DNA of 64,000 nucleotides from Rhodococcus sp. IEGM 1409 (GTDB lineage Bacteria; Actinomycetota; Actinomycetes; Mycobacteriales; Mycobacteriaceae). Where the stretch lies: positions 124,001 to 188,000 of the forward strand of contig NZ_JASHKN010000002.1 in assembly GCF_030056735.1 (NCBI RefSeq), written 5' to 3'. Below the pieces are notes generated by a model. The model saw only the letters and a list, made by a program, of their open reading frames with translations, was not told the DNA's origin and ran no database searches. The translations under genes and the position numbers were made by a program. Numbering within the stretch: position 1 is the first letter of the stretch; the number at the start of each line of letters is the position of its first letter. Below, piece by piece: positions 44,261 to 54,572 of the stretch.

Positions 44261-44307
44261 CCGCTCTCACTTGGAAGTTCAACCAGATGTGAGATCACAA
44301 TTGATCA

Positions 44308-45516
44308 GTGACTTCGTCTACCCTCTCCCGTTTTGACGCCTCGACACCCGGGGTTCGTTCCGCCAGAGGTCCGGCGATGCTCGCTCTCGCCCTCGGCGGT
44401 TTCGGTATCGGCACCACCGAGTTCGTCGCCATGGGATTGCTCCCGGAAATGGCATCCGGGCTCGGTGTCTCGGAACCCATCGCAGGCCACGTGATCTCCG
44501 CCTACGCGCTCGGCGTTGTCGTCGGTGCTCCGCTGATTGCTGCTCTCACCGCACGGGTACCGCGCCGCACGCTGTTGATCGCACTCATGGTCGCCTTCAC
44601 CGTCGGCAATGCCGCTTCGGTTTTCGCGCCCTCGTACACGACGCTGATGATGGCTCGCTTCGTCGCCGGATTGCCGCACGGCGCGTACTTCGGAGTCGCC
44701 GCGCTGGTCGCAGCTCACCTGGCCGAACCGGGCAAACGTGCGAAGGCCGTGGCGATGGTGATGATGGGTCTTTCCGTGGCCAACGTGATCGGGGTACCGG
44801 TCGCCGCCTGGATCGGTCAGGCACTCGGCTGGCGCAGCGCCTTCGCTTTGGTCGCCGTGATCGGCGTGGCAACCGTTGCTTCGCTCTTCGTCTGGATTCC
44901 GCGGTTGGACGGCATGCCGGTGACAAATCCGATCACCGAACTCGGAGCGCTGGGCCGCGTCCAGGTGTGGATGACGCTGATCGTGGGCATGGTCGGGTTC
45001 GGCGGCATGTTTGCCGTCTACACCTACATCAGTACGACGCTCACCGACGTGTCCGGGCTCGGCGCTTCGTTCATTCCCCTGGCACTCATGCTCTACGGGC
45101 TGGGCATGGTTGCCGGCAACTTCGTCGGCGGCTACCTCGCGGATCGCGCACTGATGAAGGGCTTGTTCCTGTCCATGGGATCCCTCGTGGTGATCCTCGC
45201 TGTCTTCGTGGTGGCCGTGCGCAATCCGTACACGGCACTGATCTTCGTCTTCCTCATCGGGCTCGCGGGGTCCTCGATGGTTCCGGGTCTGCAGACACGG
45301 TTGATGGACGTCGCCGAGGACGCTCAGACCCTGGCTGCTTCTCTCAATCACGCCGCGCTGAACATCGCCAATGCCTTCGGAGCGTGGATCGGCGGCGTCG
45401 TGATCGCGGCCGGTTACGGGTACACGGCGCCGGCGGCAGTGGGGTCTTTGCTGGCGGTCGCGGGTCTTGTCGTGCTGGCGATTGCAGTGATTCTGCAGCG
45501 TGGGGCCGTGCGCTGA
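44308..45516 (+). CDS. MFS transporter, DHA1 family (AraJ-like)
   Basis: The 402-residue protein has twelve TM segments and the DHA1/AraJ pattern: ALGGFGIGTTEFVAMGLLP in TM1, ARVPRRTLLIALM in loop 2-3 and GLPHGAYFGVAALVAA in TM4-5. These proteins export sugars, drugs or arabinose-like compounds; the substrate is unknown. The start is the GTG at 44308; no Shine-Dalgarno sequence stands before it. Confidence 0.87.
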   Translation: MTSSTLSRFDASTPGVRSARGPAMLALALGGFGIGTTEFVAMGLLPEMASGLGVSEPIAGHVISAYALGVVVGAPLIAALTARVPRRTLLIALMVAFTVGNAASVFAPSYTTLMMARFVAGLPHGAYFGVAALVAAHLAEPGKRAKAVAMVMMGLSVANVIGVPVAAWIGQALGWRSAFALVAVIGVATVASLFVWIPRLDGMPVTNPITELGALGRVQVWMTLIVGMVGFGGMFAVYTYISTTLTDVSGLGASFIPLALMLYGLGMVAGNFVGGYLADRALMKGLFLSMGSLVVILAVFVVAVRNPYTALIFVFLIGLAGSSMVPGLQTRLMDVAEDAQTLAASLNHAALNIANAFGAWIGGVVIAAGYGYTAPAAVGSLLAVAGLVVLAIAVILQRGAVR

Positions 45517-45561
45517 GGTGGGCGCCCATCCGCGTCGGTGGAATCGGCTACGGTGCTTGCC

Positions 45562-46398
45562 GTGCCACAAACTGCTGACTCCCACATTCTTGCTCCCCGC
45601 ACCATCACGTCCGTGAACGTTAACGGCGTTCGAGCAGCTGCCCGCAAGGGCATGCTCGACTGGCTGGAGAAGACCTCGGCGGATTTCATCTGCCTTCAGG
45701 AAACGCGTGCGTCGGACGATCAGCTTCGTGAGACCCTCGAACCAGCACTCGGCAACGGATGGTTCCTGGTCTCCGCCGAGCCGTCCGCGAAGGGACGCAA
45801 CGGAGTCGCGGTGCTCTCACGCATCGAGCCTGACGCGGTGCGGATCGGTCACGGGGACGACGAATTTCTCGACGCCGGTCGATACATCGAAGCCGACTTC
45901 GCCGATCTGACCGTCGCGAGCCTGTACCTGCCCTCCGGTGAGGCGCTCACGCCGAAGCAGGAGGAGAAGGAACGCTTCATGGCGTCCTTCGCGGTTCACC
46001 TCGCCTCCACCGCCGCAGCGGCCGAGGCTGCCGATCGCCACGTGGTGGTCAGCGGCGATTGGAACATCGCGCACACCGAACTCGACCTCAAGAACTGGAA
46101 GACCAACAAAAAGTCTTCGGGATTCCTCCCCGAGGAGCGTGCATGGATGGACCTACTGTTCGCGGAGGATTCCACATGGGTCGATGTCTTCCGCACCCTT
46201 CACCCTGGTGTTGATGGCCCTTACTCGTGGTGGTCCTACCGCGGCAAGGCATTCGACAACGACTCGGGGTGGCGTATCGATTACCAGGTTGCCACCCGCG
46301 GCTACGCCGAGCGGGCCAAGGTCGCGGTTGTGGAACGCGCTGAGTCCTACGACCTCCGTTGGTCGGATCACGCACCTGTCACCGTCTCGTACCGGTAG
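45562..46398 (+). CDS. xth: Exodeoxyribonuclease III (AP endonuclease)
   Basis: The 278-residue protein has the EEP nuclease motifs: TSVNVNGVRAA, CLQETRAS (Glu), SGDWNIAHTELDLKN (Asp and Asn) and SDHAPVTVSY (Asp-His). It cleaves at abasic sites and removes 3' blocks in base excision repair. TACGGT followed by 7 nt and GTG at 45562 resembles a leaderless actinobacterial promoter-start, so this GTG is preferred to 45538 or 45553. Confidence 0.9.
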   Translation: MPQTADSHILAPRTITSVNVNGVRAAARKGMLDWLEKTSADFICLQETRASDDQLRETLEPALGNGWFLVSAEPSAKGRNGVAVLSRIEPDAVRIGHGDDEFLDAGRYIEADFADLTVASLYLPSGEALTPKQEEKERFMASFAVHLASTAAAAEAADRHVVVSGDWNIAHTELDLKNWKTNKKSSGFLPEERAWMDLLFAEDSTWVDVFRTLHPGVDGPYSWWSYRGKAFDNDSGWRIDYQVATRGYAERAKVAVVERAESYDLRWSDHAPVTVSYR

Positions 46399-46406
46399 GA
46401 ACGCGC

Positions 46407-46948
46407 ATGTCTGAAGGTCTGAAGATGCCGAGCGCGAAAACGCGCAACGCCATCATCACTGTCGTCGTTGCCGTGGTGGCGCTTGTGCTGGCGGTGACGC
46501 TTTCTTCGCGCGATTCCGACAGCTCGGCGTCGTCGGTGTCGTCCGGGACGTCGTCGGTCACCAAGTCCTTGAGCGTTCAGTCCTCGAGTGTTCAAGCCAA
46601 GCCTGGCGCCACCACCAAGGCTGCCCCGTCGAGTTCTGCTGCCAAGACAACGCAGCAGACAAACAACGATGCGCCGGCGCGAGTTCTCGCCACGCTGGTG
46701 GAGATCGACGCCGGGAGGTGGCCGGATTCTGCAAATGCACCGGGCACCAAGGGCGGCATTACCTTCCGCAACAGCGAGGGGCGTCTACCCGCTGTCGGTG
46801 CCGGCGGTGGACGGGTCGTCTATCAGGAATGGGACGTCAACGCGAAGAAGAACGGCCAAGGCCGCGACGCCGAGCGAATCGTCACCGGCAACGACGGTTC
46901 GGCGTGGTATACCCTCGATCACTACGGCACGTTTGTGAGGATTCGCTG

Positions 46949-46949
<1 letters not shown>
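46407..46949 (+). CDS. Membrane-tethered barnase-family ribonuclease
   Basis: The 180-residue protein has one TM/signal-anchor helix (14-33), a Ser/Thr/Ala-rich linker (34-90) and a C-terminal microbial RNase domain. Against barnase, the catalytic triad is present: Glu141 in YQEWDVN, Arg157 in AERIVTGND and His172 in LDHYGTFVRIR, plus GITFRNSEGRLP. It would cut RNA after guanine. The linker suggests an anchored domain outside the membrane, or cleavage and release. Start ATG 46407 has AGGAA 6 nt before it; ATG 46425 is an alternative. The next gene, overlapping by 1 nt, encodes its likely inhibitor. Confidence 0.85.
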
Positions 46950-48504
<1,555 letters not shown>

Positions 48505-48555
48505 CCGACGCGAATTCGGACTCACGACGCCTGACCGAACATGAGGGGGACGGCA

Positions 48556-49590
48556 ATGGCTGACACGGACGACGACGCACCCAGCTTTCTCGAGAAGCAA
48601 CGGGCAGCGCGACCCTGGCTCGATCATCTGGTTCGCGCCGCTGGACGGTTCCAAGAGCAAAAGGGCGATTACTACGCCGCGGGAATCACGTACTTCAGCG
48701 TTCTGGCGTTGATTCCGATCATGATGGTCGCGTTCGCAGTGGCCGGTTTTGTATTGGCCGGCCATCCCGAGTACCTGGAGTCGATTCAGGAGCAGATCAC
48801 AAAGAGCATTCCGGGCAGCTTGGGTGACACCATCAACACACTGATCGATTCGGCTATCGATTCGCGCGCCAGCGTCGGAATCTTCGGTCTCCTGGGTGCC
48901 TCCTACGCGGGTCTCGGTTGGATGGCAAATGTTCGCGACGCGCTGACGGCCATGTGGGAGAGCAAGCGCGAGCCGAAGGGTTTCGTGCGTACCAAACTCG
49001 GTGACGCAGGGGCCCTTATCGGTCTGGCCCTCGCCATGGTCGTCTCGCTTGGAATGTCGGCGCTGAGCAGCGGGCCGGTTGCGACTCAGATCGTGAAATG
49101 GCTAAACCTCGAGAACATCACCGGCGTGGGTGTGGGGCTAAGAATCGTTTCACTGTTGCTGTCACTGCTAGCGACATGGGCGGTCTTCCTGTGGGTGATC
49201 GCCCGGCTACCGCGCGAGCCTGTCACGCTGCGCAGCGCCGCGCAGGCAGCGCTCATCGCCGCGGTCGTGTTCGAGATCTTCAAGCAGGTGGGTGCGATCT
49301 ACCTCGCTGCCGTCACCGGCGGTCCGGCAGGCGTGGCATTCGGCCCGATCATCGGTTTGCTCGTATTCGTGTTCACGGCGTCGAGGATGCTGCTGTTCTG
49401 CACGGCGTGGGCGGCGACGACGAAGGAAAGTATGGCTCTGGCCTTCGTTCCTCCGCCCGATCCCGCTGTGATCTCGCCGCGCGTGGTTGTCAGTGATGGT
49501 GCCTCGCCGTCGCGTGCTGTTGCATTGATCGCAACGGGTGCGGTTGCCGGCCTGGGTCTTTCGGGCTTCCTGCGTCGTCGGCCGCGTTAG
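48556..49590 (+). CDS. yhjD: YhjD/YihY-family inner-membrane protein
   Basis: The 344-residue protein has six TM segments and the YihY pattern QEQKGDYYAAGITYFSVLAL and GLGWMANVRDALTAMWE, with FGPIIGLLVFVFTASRMLLF near the end. Once misnamed ribonuclease BN, the family is tied to lipid or LPS transport in E. coli; the role here is unknown. It follows trpS as in mycobacteria (Rv3335c). ATG 48556 has GAGGGGGA upstream. Its stop overlaps that of convergent dacB by 4 bp. Confidence 0.87.
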   Translation: MADTDDDAPSFLEKQRAARPWLDHLVRAAGRFQEQKGDYYAAGITYFSVLALIPIMMVAFAVAGFVLAGHPEYLESIQEQITKSIPGSLGDTINTLIDSAIDSRASVGIFGLLGASYAGLGWMANVRDALTAMWESKREPKGFVRTKLGDAGALIGLALAMVVSLGMSALSSGPVATQIVKWLNLENITGVGVGLRIVSLLLSLLATWAVFLWVIARLPREPVTLRSAAQAALIAAVVFEIFKQVGAIYLAAVTGGPAGVAFGPIIGLLVFVFTASRMLLFCTAWAATTKESMALAFVPPPDPAVISPRVVVSDGASPSRAVALIATGAVAGLGLSGFLRRRPR

Positions 49591-50897
49591 CGCCGTCGAC
49601 GGTTCAGGGCAACTGCGCCCGCTACCAGCGCGATCACCACCACTCCACCGACCGCGCCGATGAGGATGCGGTCAGTGGTGTCCGACTCGCTGTCGGTGGC
49701 GGTTGGCGCTGCCGAGATCGAGCCAGGTGCAGCGGCAGACGGTGTGCGGGTGACGTCGGGAGTGGCGTCGTCGGTCGAACGGTCCGTCAACGAGCCGACG
49801 GTCGTCCGCGCTGGGAGTGCATATCCGTAGTCGAGTAGACGGGCAGCTTGCTCCCACGGACGGATCGGCTTGGCTTCGCCGCCCATCAATGTCACCAGTA
49901 GTTTCCGGCCGTTGCGCTCCGCAGCACCCACGTACGTGTGGCGGGCGTCGTCGGTGAAGCCGGTCTTACCGCCCAATGCGCCGTCGTAGTTGTAGAGCAG
50001 CTGATTGTCGTTCGCGAGAGTGAATCCGGGCCGGTCCTGATCATCGGGAATTGTCGGGTCCTTGGGGAAACCGGGGAACTCGACGGTCTCGGTATGGATC
50101 AGGCCGGCGAAGGTCGGATTCTGCAGTGCGGTATGGAAAATCACGGCCAGGTCGTACGGTGAGCTGCTCATCCCCGGGCCGTCGAGTCCGGACGGAGTGG
50201 CCGTGCGGGTGTCGAGGGCGCCGAGGTCGGCGGCGAGGGCATTCATCTTCGACACGGCTGCAGCGTCACCGCCGAGTTGGCGGGCAAGAGCATGCGCGGC
50301 ATCGTTTCCCGACGCCATGACCAGACCTTGCATCAGCTGCCGATTGGTGTATTTACCGCCCTTGCCGATGCCGACGGCACTACCTTCAGCGTCCGCGTCT
50401 TCGGCCGTTGCGGTGATTTCGGTGTCGAGATCTAGTTCGTCGAGCGCAACGAGAGCCAACAGCATCTTGATGGTGCTGGCCGGGCGGTAGCGACCGTGCG
50501 GATCTTTGGCGGCGAGGACCTCACCGGTTTCAGCGTCCGCGAGTACCCATCCGGATGCTGCGATGTCGGCCGGGAGCACGGGAGCGCCGTCTGGGAGCAC
50601 AACACCACACTCGCCGAGCTTGTTTCCACCGACTGGGCTTTCCGGGATCGGGACAGCAGTTGGGACCGTGGATCCGGGCGCGGGTGCTTCGGAGAGATCG
50701 ATCGCCGGTGCCGGGCTACTCGTGAACGGGCAGCTGTCCGTGTTGGGTGTTGTGAACGGAGCCTCGGTGGTGGTCGGCGGCGGCAGGGCCGGTTCGGCGC
50801 CGGCGATTCCCGAGCTACCAACGACGCCGGAAAACGCAATGCTCCCTGAGAGCACTGTTCCGGCCACTGCCACTGCACACTTTCGACGCCACATCAT
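49587..50897 (-). CDS. dacB: D-alanyl-D-alanine carboxypeptidase (PBP5-like), DacB
   Basis: The 436-residue protein has a signal sequence, a Pro/Thr-rich region (40-90), then a peptidase S11 domain with STIK (Ser141, Lys144), SGN (196-198) and KTG (311-313). A C-terminal TM helix and RRRR tail anchor it. It trims the terminal D-Ala of peptidoglycan stem peptides. The ATG at 50897 starts the signal sequence. The gene matches the position of Rv3330 near trpS in mycobacteria. Confidence 0.92.
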   Translation of the reverse strand: MMWRRKCAVAVAGTVLSGSIAFSGVVGSSGIAGAEPALPPPTTTEAPFTTPNTDSCPFTSSPAPAIDLSEAPAPGSTVPTAVPIPESPVGGNKLGECGVVLPDGAPVLPADIAASGWVLADAETGEVLAAKDPHGRYRPASTIKMLLALVALDELDLDTEITATAEDADAEGSAVGIGKGGKYTNRQLMQGLVMASGNDAAHALARQLGGDAAAVSKMNALAADLGALDTRTATPSGLDGPGMSSSPYDLAVIFHTALQNPTFAGLIHTETVEFPGFPKDPTIPDDQDRPGFTLANDNQLLYNYDGALGGKTGFTDDARHTYVGAAERNGRKLLVTLMGGEAKPIRPWEQAARLLDYGYALPARTTVGSLTDRSTDDATPDVTRTPSAAAPGSISAAPTATDSESDTTDRILIGAVGGVVVIALVAGAVALNRRRR

Positions 50898-50999
50898 CGA
50901 TATACGAGGGTATGCGAACGCGAGGGAACGTCCGAATCGCCACGCAAGCGCGGGATCAAAAACAGGCGATTCGGTTTGTACGTCGGTCATAGTGGACGG

Positions 51000-51398
51000 A
51001 TGAACCTCGCAGTCATACGTGGACGCCGGACGCTCGCGGCGTTGACACTCATCGGAACGTCAGCCGCTGTCGTGGGATGTTCCGGCGATTCGGAACCGTC
51101 GGCCGAGAGCCAAATCTCTGCCGTCGTCGGTCAGAGTTTCGAATTCATGGCCGAAAGGGACTGGGAGGCAGTCGACAGCACTCAATGCAGGTCGATGCGC
51201 AGCGAGAGCCCCCGTGTCGAAGAGTCGCCGTTCGACGACGCACTTGCCAGTCTGAGACTGGACGGTGTGGAGAACATCGTGGTGAACGGGGATTCGGCGA
51301 CGGCCAACACTCGCCATTACAGCACCGAGGATCCGTCCGCGACGATGCGCGAGGACATCACCTTGATCAAAGAGAACGGCGCCTGGGTTTTGTGCTGA
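51000..51398 (+). CDS. Small lipoprotein, NTF2/DUF4878-like
   Basis: The 132-residue protein has a signal peptide with lipobox VVGC (lipidated Cys at about 26) and a small domain (AVVGQSFEFMAERDWEAVDS, ATMREDITLIKENGAWVLC) like the NTF2-like domains of many actinobacterial lipoproteins. Two further cysteines (STQCRS and the final Cys) may pair. Function is unknown. It is divergent from dacB, 102 bp apart. Confidence 0.65.
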   Translation: MNLAVIRGRRTLAALTLIGTSAAVVGCSGDSEPSAESQISAVVGQSFEFMAERDWEAVDSTQCRSMRSESPRVEESPFDDALASLRLDGVENIVVNGDSATANTRHYSTEDPSATMREDITLIKENGAWVLC

Positions 51399-51519
51399 CG
51401 TCTTTGTGTGCTGACGATCGAAGATCGCCGCCGATGAGTTCCACCACCACACAGAGTCTGTAACAGTGGGGTAGTCGACTACTCGAATGGCGCACACGCA
51501 CTGACGGCAGAGGATCGGT

Positions 51520-52092
51520 ATGGGCAATATCGTGGTGACGGAATTCGTGTCTTTGGACATGGTCATGGAAGCGCCCGGTGGTGAACCGGGCTATGCGCAC
51601 ACGGGATGGGTCTTTCCATACCAGGAGGGCGATCAGATGACGTTGAAACTCGACGAAACCCTCGCTGCGGACGTGCTTCTACTCGGTCGACGGACCTACG
51701 AGAGTTTTGCCGGTGCCTGGCCTGAGCGCGAGGACGACCAAGGCTTCGCGGACAAGATGAACGAGATGCCCAAGTACGTCGTCACGAGTTCGACCGAGCC
51801 GCTGGAATGGAACAACTCGACGGCGCTCACCGGTCCCATCGAGGAGTCCGTCCCGAAGCTCGAGGAGCAGGTCGACGGCGAGATTCTGGTGGCGGGAAGT
51901 CGGACGCTCGTCCACGCGTTGCTGTCGGCCGGTTTGGTCGACGAGCTGCGCCTGATGGTCTTCCCGGTCATTCTCGGGTCCGGCGGGAGGGTATTCCCCG
52001 AATCGGACGACAAGATCGTCCACGAGTTGAAGGACGATCGTCGGTACGAATCCGGAGTGCAGGTACTGACATACCACCCCACGGTCGCGTAG
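51520..52092 (+). CDS. Dihydrofolate reductase-family (RibD C-terminal) protein
   Basis: The 190-residue protein has LLLGRRTYESFAGAWP, KYVVTSS, EILVAGSRTLVHALLSAGLV and the LMVFPVILGSGGRVF strand of RibD_C/YyaP-like reductases. It probably reduces an unidentified pterin-, flavin-precursor- or nitro-like substrate with NADPH. AGAGGA 5 nt before the ATG supports the start. It ends at a strong bidirectional terminator. Confidence 0.85.
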   Translation: MGNIVVTEFVSLDMVMEAPGGEPGYAHTGWVFPYQEGDQMTLKLDETLAADVLLLGRRTYESFAGAWPEREDDQGFADKMNEMPKYVVTSSTEPLEWNNSTALTGPIEESVPKLEEQVDGEILVAGSRTLVHALLSAGLVDELRLMVFPVILGSGGRVFPESDDKIVHELKDDRRYESGVQVLTYHPTVA

Positions 52093-52103
52093 CCCTGTCG
52101 AAA

Positions 52104-52146
52104 ACATTTGTGGCCGAGCCTCTTCGAGAGTCTCGGCCACAAATGT
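52104..52146. terminator. Bidirectional terminator (DHFR-like gene / inositol operon end)
   Basis: A perfect 15-bp inverted repeat, ACATTTGTGGCCGAG (52104-52118) and its complement (52132-52146), with a 13-nt loop, lies between two convergent transcription units. Confidence 0.85.
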
Positions 52147-52154
52147 CCTGCCGG

Positions 52155-53660
52155 CTAGCTGTTCTCGGGGAAGCCGAGGTTGATACCGCCGTGGCTGGGG
52201 TCGAGCCAGCGACTGGTGACGGCCTTGCCGCGCGTGAAGAAATGAACACCTTCGGTCCCGTGGGCGTGGGTGTCGCCGAAGAGGCTGTTCTTCCAGCCGC
52301 CGAAGCTGTAGTAGGCCATGGGAACCGGGATGGGGACGTTGATGCCGATCATACCGACCTCCACCTCGTTCTGGAAGCGTCGGGCAGCGCCGCCGTCATT
52401 GGTGAAGATGGCGGTGCCGTTACCGTACGGATTGTTGTTGATCAGTTCGAGAGCTTGGTCGTAGGTATCGACACGCACGACGGACAGGACAGGTCCGAAG
52501 ATTTCGTCCGTGTAGATCGACATGTCGGTGGTGACGTGGTCGATGAGGGTGGGCCCAAGCCAGAAGCCGTCCGGTCCACCATCGGCCTGAACTGTGCGTC
52601 CGTCGACCACGATGGTGGCGCCGTCCTTCTCACCGGCGTCGACGTAGGACGCGACTTTGTCGCGGTGGGTCTTGGTGACGAGCGGACCCATGTCGGAGTT
52701 CTTGGTGCCGTCGCCGGTGACGAGGGGCGTGGTGCGTTCGACGATCTTGGCGACAAGTTCGTCGGCGATGTCGCCGACTGCGACGAGGGCGGAGATCGCC
52801 ATGCATCGTTCGCCCGCTGAGCCGAATCCGGCGTTGACCATTGCGTCGGCGGCGAGGTCGAGGTCCGCGTCCGGCAGAACGATGGCGTGATTCTTGGCGC
52901 CACCCAGTGCTTGGACGCGTTTTCCGTTGGCGGTGCCGGTGGCGTAGACGTACTGGGCGATAGGGGTGGATCCGACAAACGAAATCGCTTTGACTGCTTT
53001 GTTTTCGAGAAGTTCGTCCACGGCGAGTTTGTCACCTTGGAGGACGTTGAAGACGCCGGGAGGCAGACCGGCTTCGGCCCAGAGTTCGGCGAGCCAGATA
53101 GCGGCGGTGGGGTCCTTCTCCGAGGGCTTGAGAATCACGGTGTTCCCAGCGGCGATGGCGACCGGGAAGAACCACATCGGGACCATCGCGGGAAAGTTGA
53201 AGGGGGAGATGATGCCGACTGGGCCGAGGGGTTGGCGGATGGAGTAGACGTCGACCTTCGTCGAGGCGTTCTCGGTGTATCCGCCCTTGAGGAGATGCGG
53301 TATTCCGCAAGCGAATTCGACCACTTCTTGTCCGCGGCCGATTTCGCCGAGGGCGTCGGAGAGAACCTTGCCGTGCTCGGCTGTGATGATCTCGGCAAGT
53401 TCACCTTTGCGAGCATTGAGGAGTTCGCGGAAGCTGAACAGAATCTGTGTGCGCCGGGCCAGTGAGGTGTCACGCCAGGCGGGGAAGGCCGCGGCAGCCG
53501 CGTCGATGACGGCGCGGGCGTCCTCGAGGTTCGCCAGGGCCAGTCGGCCGGTGATCTGTCCGGTGGCGGGGTTGGTGACGGGGGCGGTGTTCTCGGATGT
53601 TCCGGCGAACGGCTTGCCGTCCAACCAGTGCGCGATGACACGAGTATCAGTGATGGTCAT
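52155..53660 (-). CDS. iolA: CoA-acylating methylmalonate/malonate-semialdehyde dehydrogenase
   Basis: The 501-residue aldehyde dehydrogenase has catalytic Cys286 (GSAGERCMAIS), Asn154 in ISPFNFPAMVPMWFFP and the KPSEKDPTA motif typical of MmsA/IolA, which forms acetyl-CoA or propionyl-CoA and CO2 from the semialdehyde. It is the last gene and last step of the inositol operon. The ATG has AGGAAA 6 nt upstream. Confidence 0.92.
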   Translation of the reverse strand: MTITDTRVIAHWLDGKPFAGTSENTAPVTNPATGQITGRLALANLEDARAVIDAAAAAFPAWRDTSLARRTQILFSFRELLNARKGELAEIITAEHGKVLSDALGEIGRGQEVVEFACGIPHLLKGGYTENASTKVDVYSIRQPLGPVGIISPFNFPAMVPMWFFPVAIAAGNTVILKPSEKDPTAAIWLAELWAEAGLPPGVFNVLQGDKLAVDELLENKAVKAISFVGSTPIAQYVYATGTANGKRVQALGGAKNHAIVLPDADLDLAADAMVNAGFGSAGERCMAISALVAVGDIADELVAKIVERTTPLVTGDGTKNSDMGPLVTKTHRDKVASYVDAGEKDGATIVVDGRTVQADGGPDGFWLGPTLIDHVTTDMSIYTDEIFGPVLSVVRVDTYDQALELINNNPYGNGTAIFTNDGGAARRFQNEVEVGMIGINVPIPVPMAYYSFGGWKNSLFGDTHAHGTEGVHFFTRGKAVTSRWLDPSHGGINLGFPENS

Positions 53661-53684
53661 GGTATTTCCTAGTGGTCTGGTGGC

Positions 53685-54569
53685 TCAGGAGTTCGGGGAG
53701 GCGTACTTGGCGACGTAATCGTTCATCGTCTCGCGTTGGTACCGGGAAACCTCGTGCGCGTTTTCGTTCTCGGCGAAGACGCTCGACACCATCACGGTGT
53801 TGTCACGTTCGTAGAAGCCGAGTTTGCCGAGACCACCGAAGAATTCGTCCCAGTTGACATCTCCGTCACCGATTTTGAGATGCTGATGCACTCGAACGGC
53901 ATTGCCTGGCGGGTTGGTGATGTAGCGCAGTCCGTGGGATCGGTGATGATCCATGGTGTCCGCCACATGAACGAGACGGACCATGTCGCCGGCGGCCTCC
54001 ATGATGGCGGGAAGGTCCCCACCCATGTGGAATTGGTGGCACGCCACGATCACCATGCCGAGGTTCTTGGAGTTCACGCCGCGGATCGTGCGGATCGCGG
54101 CAAGTCCGTCTTCGACAAAATCGTCCGGGTGTGGATCGATCAGGACGTCGATGCCCTCGCGTTCGATGATCGGAATCAGTTCCTCCATCGAACGATAGAA
54201 CGCACGCTCGGACTCTTCGGCCTTTTCGGGGCGGCCGGAGAATTCGGTGTTCATGACGTTGACGCCGAGGTCGACAGTGATCTGGATGGCGCGTTTCCAG
54301 TACCGCACTGCTGCTTCGCGGGCGTCCTCGTCCGGGCCGGACCAGCGAAGGACCGGGAGCACCGAAGCGATGCCGACTCCCGCGCTCGCGCAGGCCTTCC
54401 GGAACTTGGCGACGAGCGCGTCGTCAGCCTTCGGGTGATTGAAGAACGGGATCATGTCGACGTGCGGAGTGAGTTGCAGGTACTCGTACCCGAGATCGGC
54501 AACAACTCGAGGAAGTTCGAGCAGTGAGTAATCGTGGTGGAACGGTGTGGGATCGAGCGCGACCTTCAT
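53685..54569 (-). CDS. iolH: Xylose isomerase-like TIM-barrel protein, IolH/IolI type
   Basis: The 294-residue protein is an AP-endonuclease-2/sugar phosphate isomerase TIM barrel: MNTEFSGRP, DVLIDPHPDDF, MVIVACHQFHMGGD and VRLVHVADTMDHHRSHG carry the metal-binding Glu, Asp and His residues. In inositol operons such proteins isomerise 2-keto-inositols or have unassigned roles. It is 3 bp from iolG and 24 bp from iolA, so it is part of the operon. The exact IolH or IolI role is not settled. Confidence 0.8.
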   Translation of the reverse strand: MKVALDPTPFHHDYSLLELPRVVADLGYEYLQLTPHVDMIPFFNHPKADDALVAKFRKACASAGVGIASVLPVLRWSGPDEDAREAAVRYWKRAIQITVDLGVNVMNTEFSGRPEKAEESERAFYRSMEELIPIIEREGIDVLIDPHPDDFVEDGLAAIRTIRGVNSKNLGMVIVACHQFHMGGDLPAIMEAAGDMVRLVHVADTMDHHRSHGLRYITNPPGNAVRVHQHLKIGDGDVNWDEFFGGLGKLGFYERDNTVMVSSVFAENENAHEVSRYQRETMNDYVAKYASPNS

Positions 54570-54572
54570 CGT

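Noticed and set aside
42933-44282. 449-codon open frame opposite icd
   Set aside because: It is a shadow of icd produced by GC-rich codon bias; the translation has no family features and no ribosome binding site.
44305-45585. 426-codon open frame opposite the AraJ-like MFS gene
   Set aside because: It is low-complexity His/Arg/Gly-rich sequence, typical of an antisense shadow of a membrane-protein gene.
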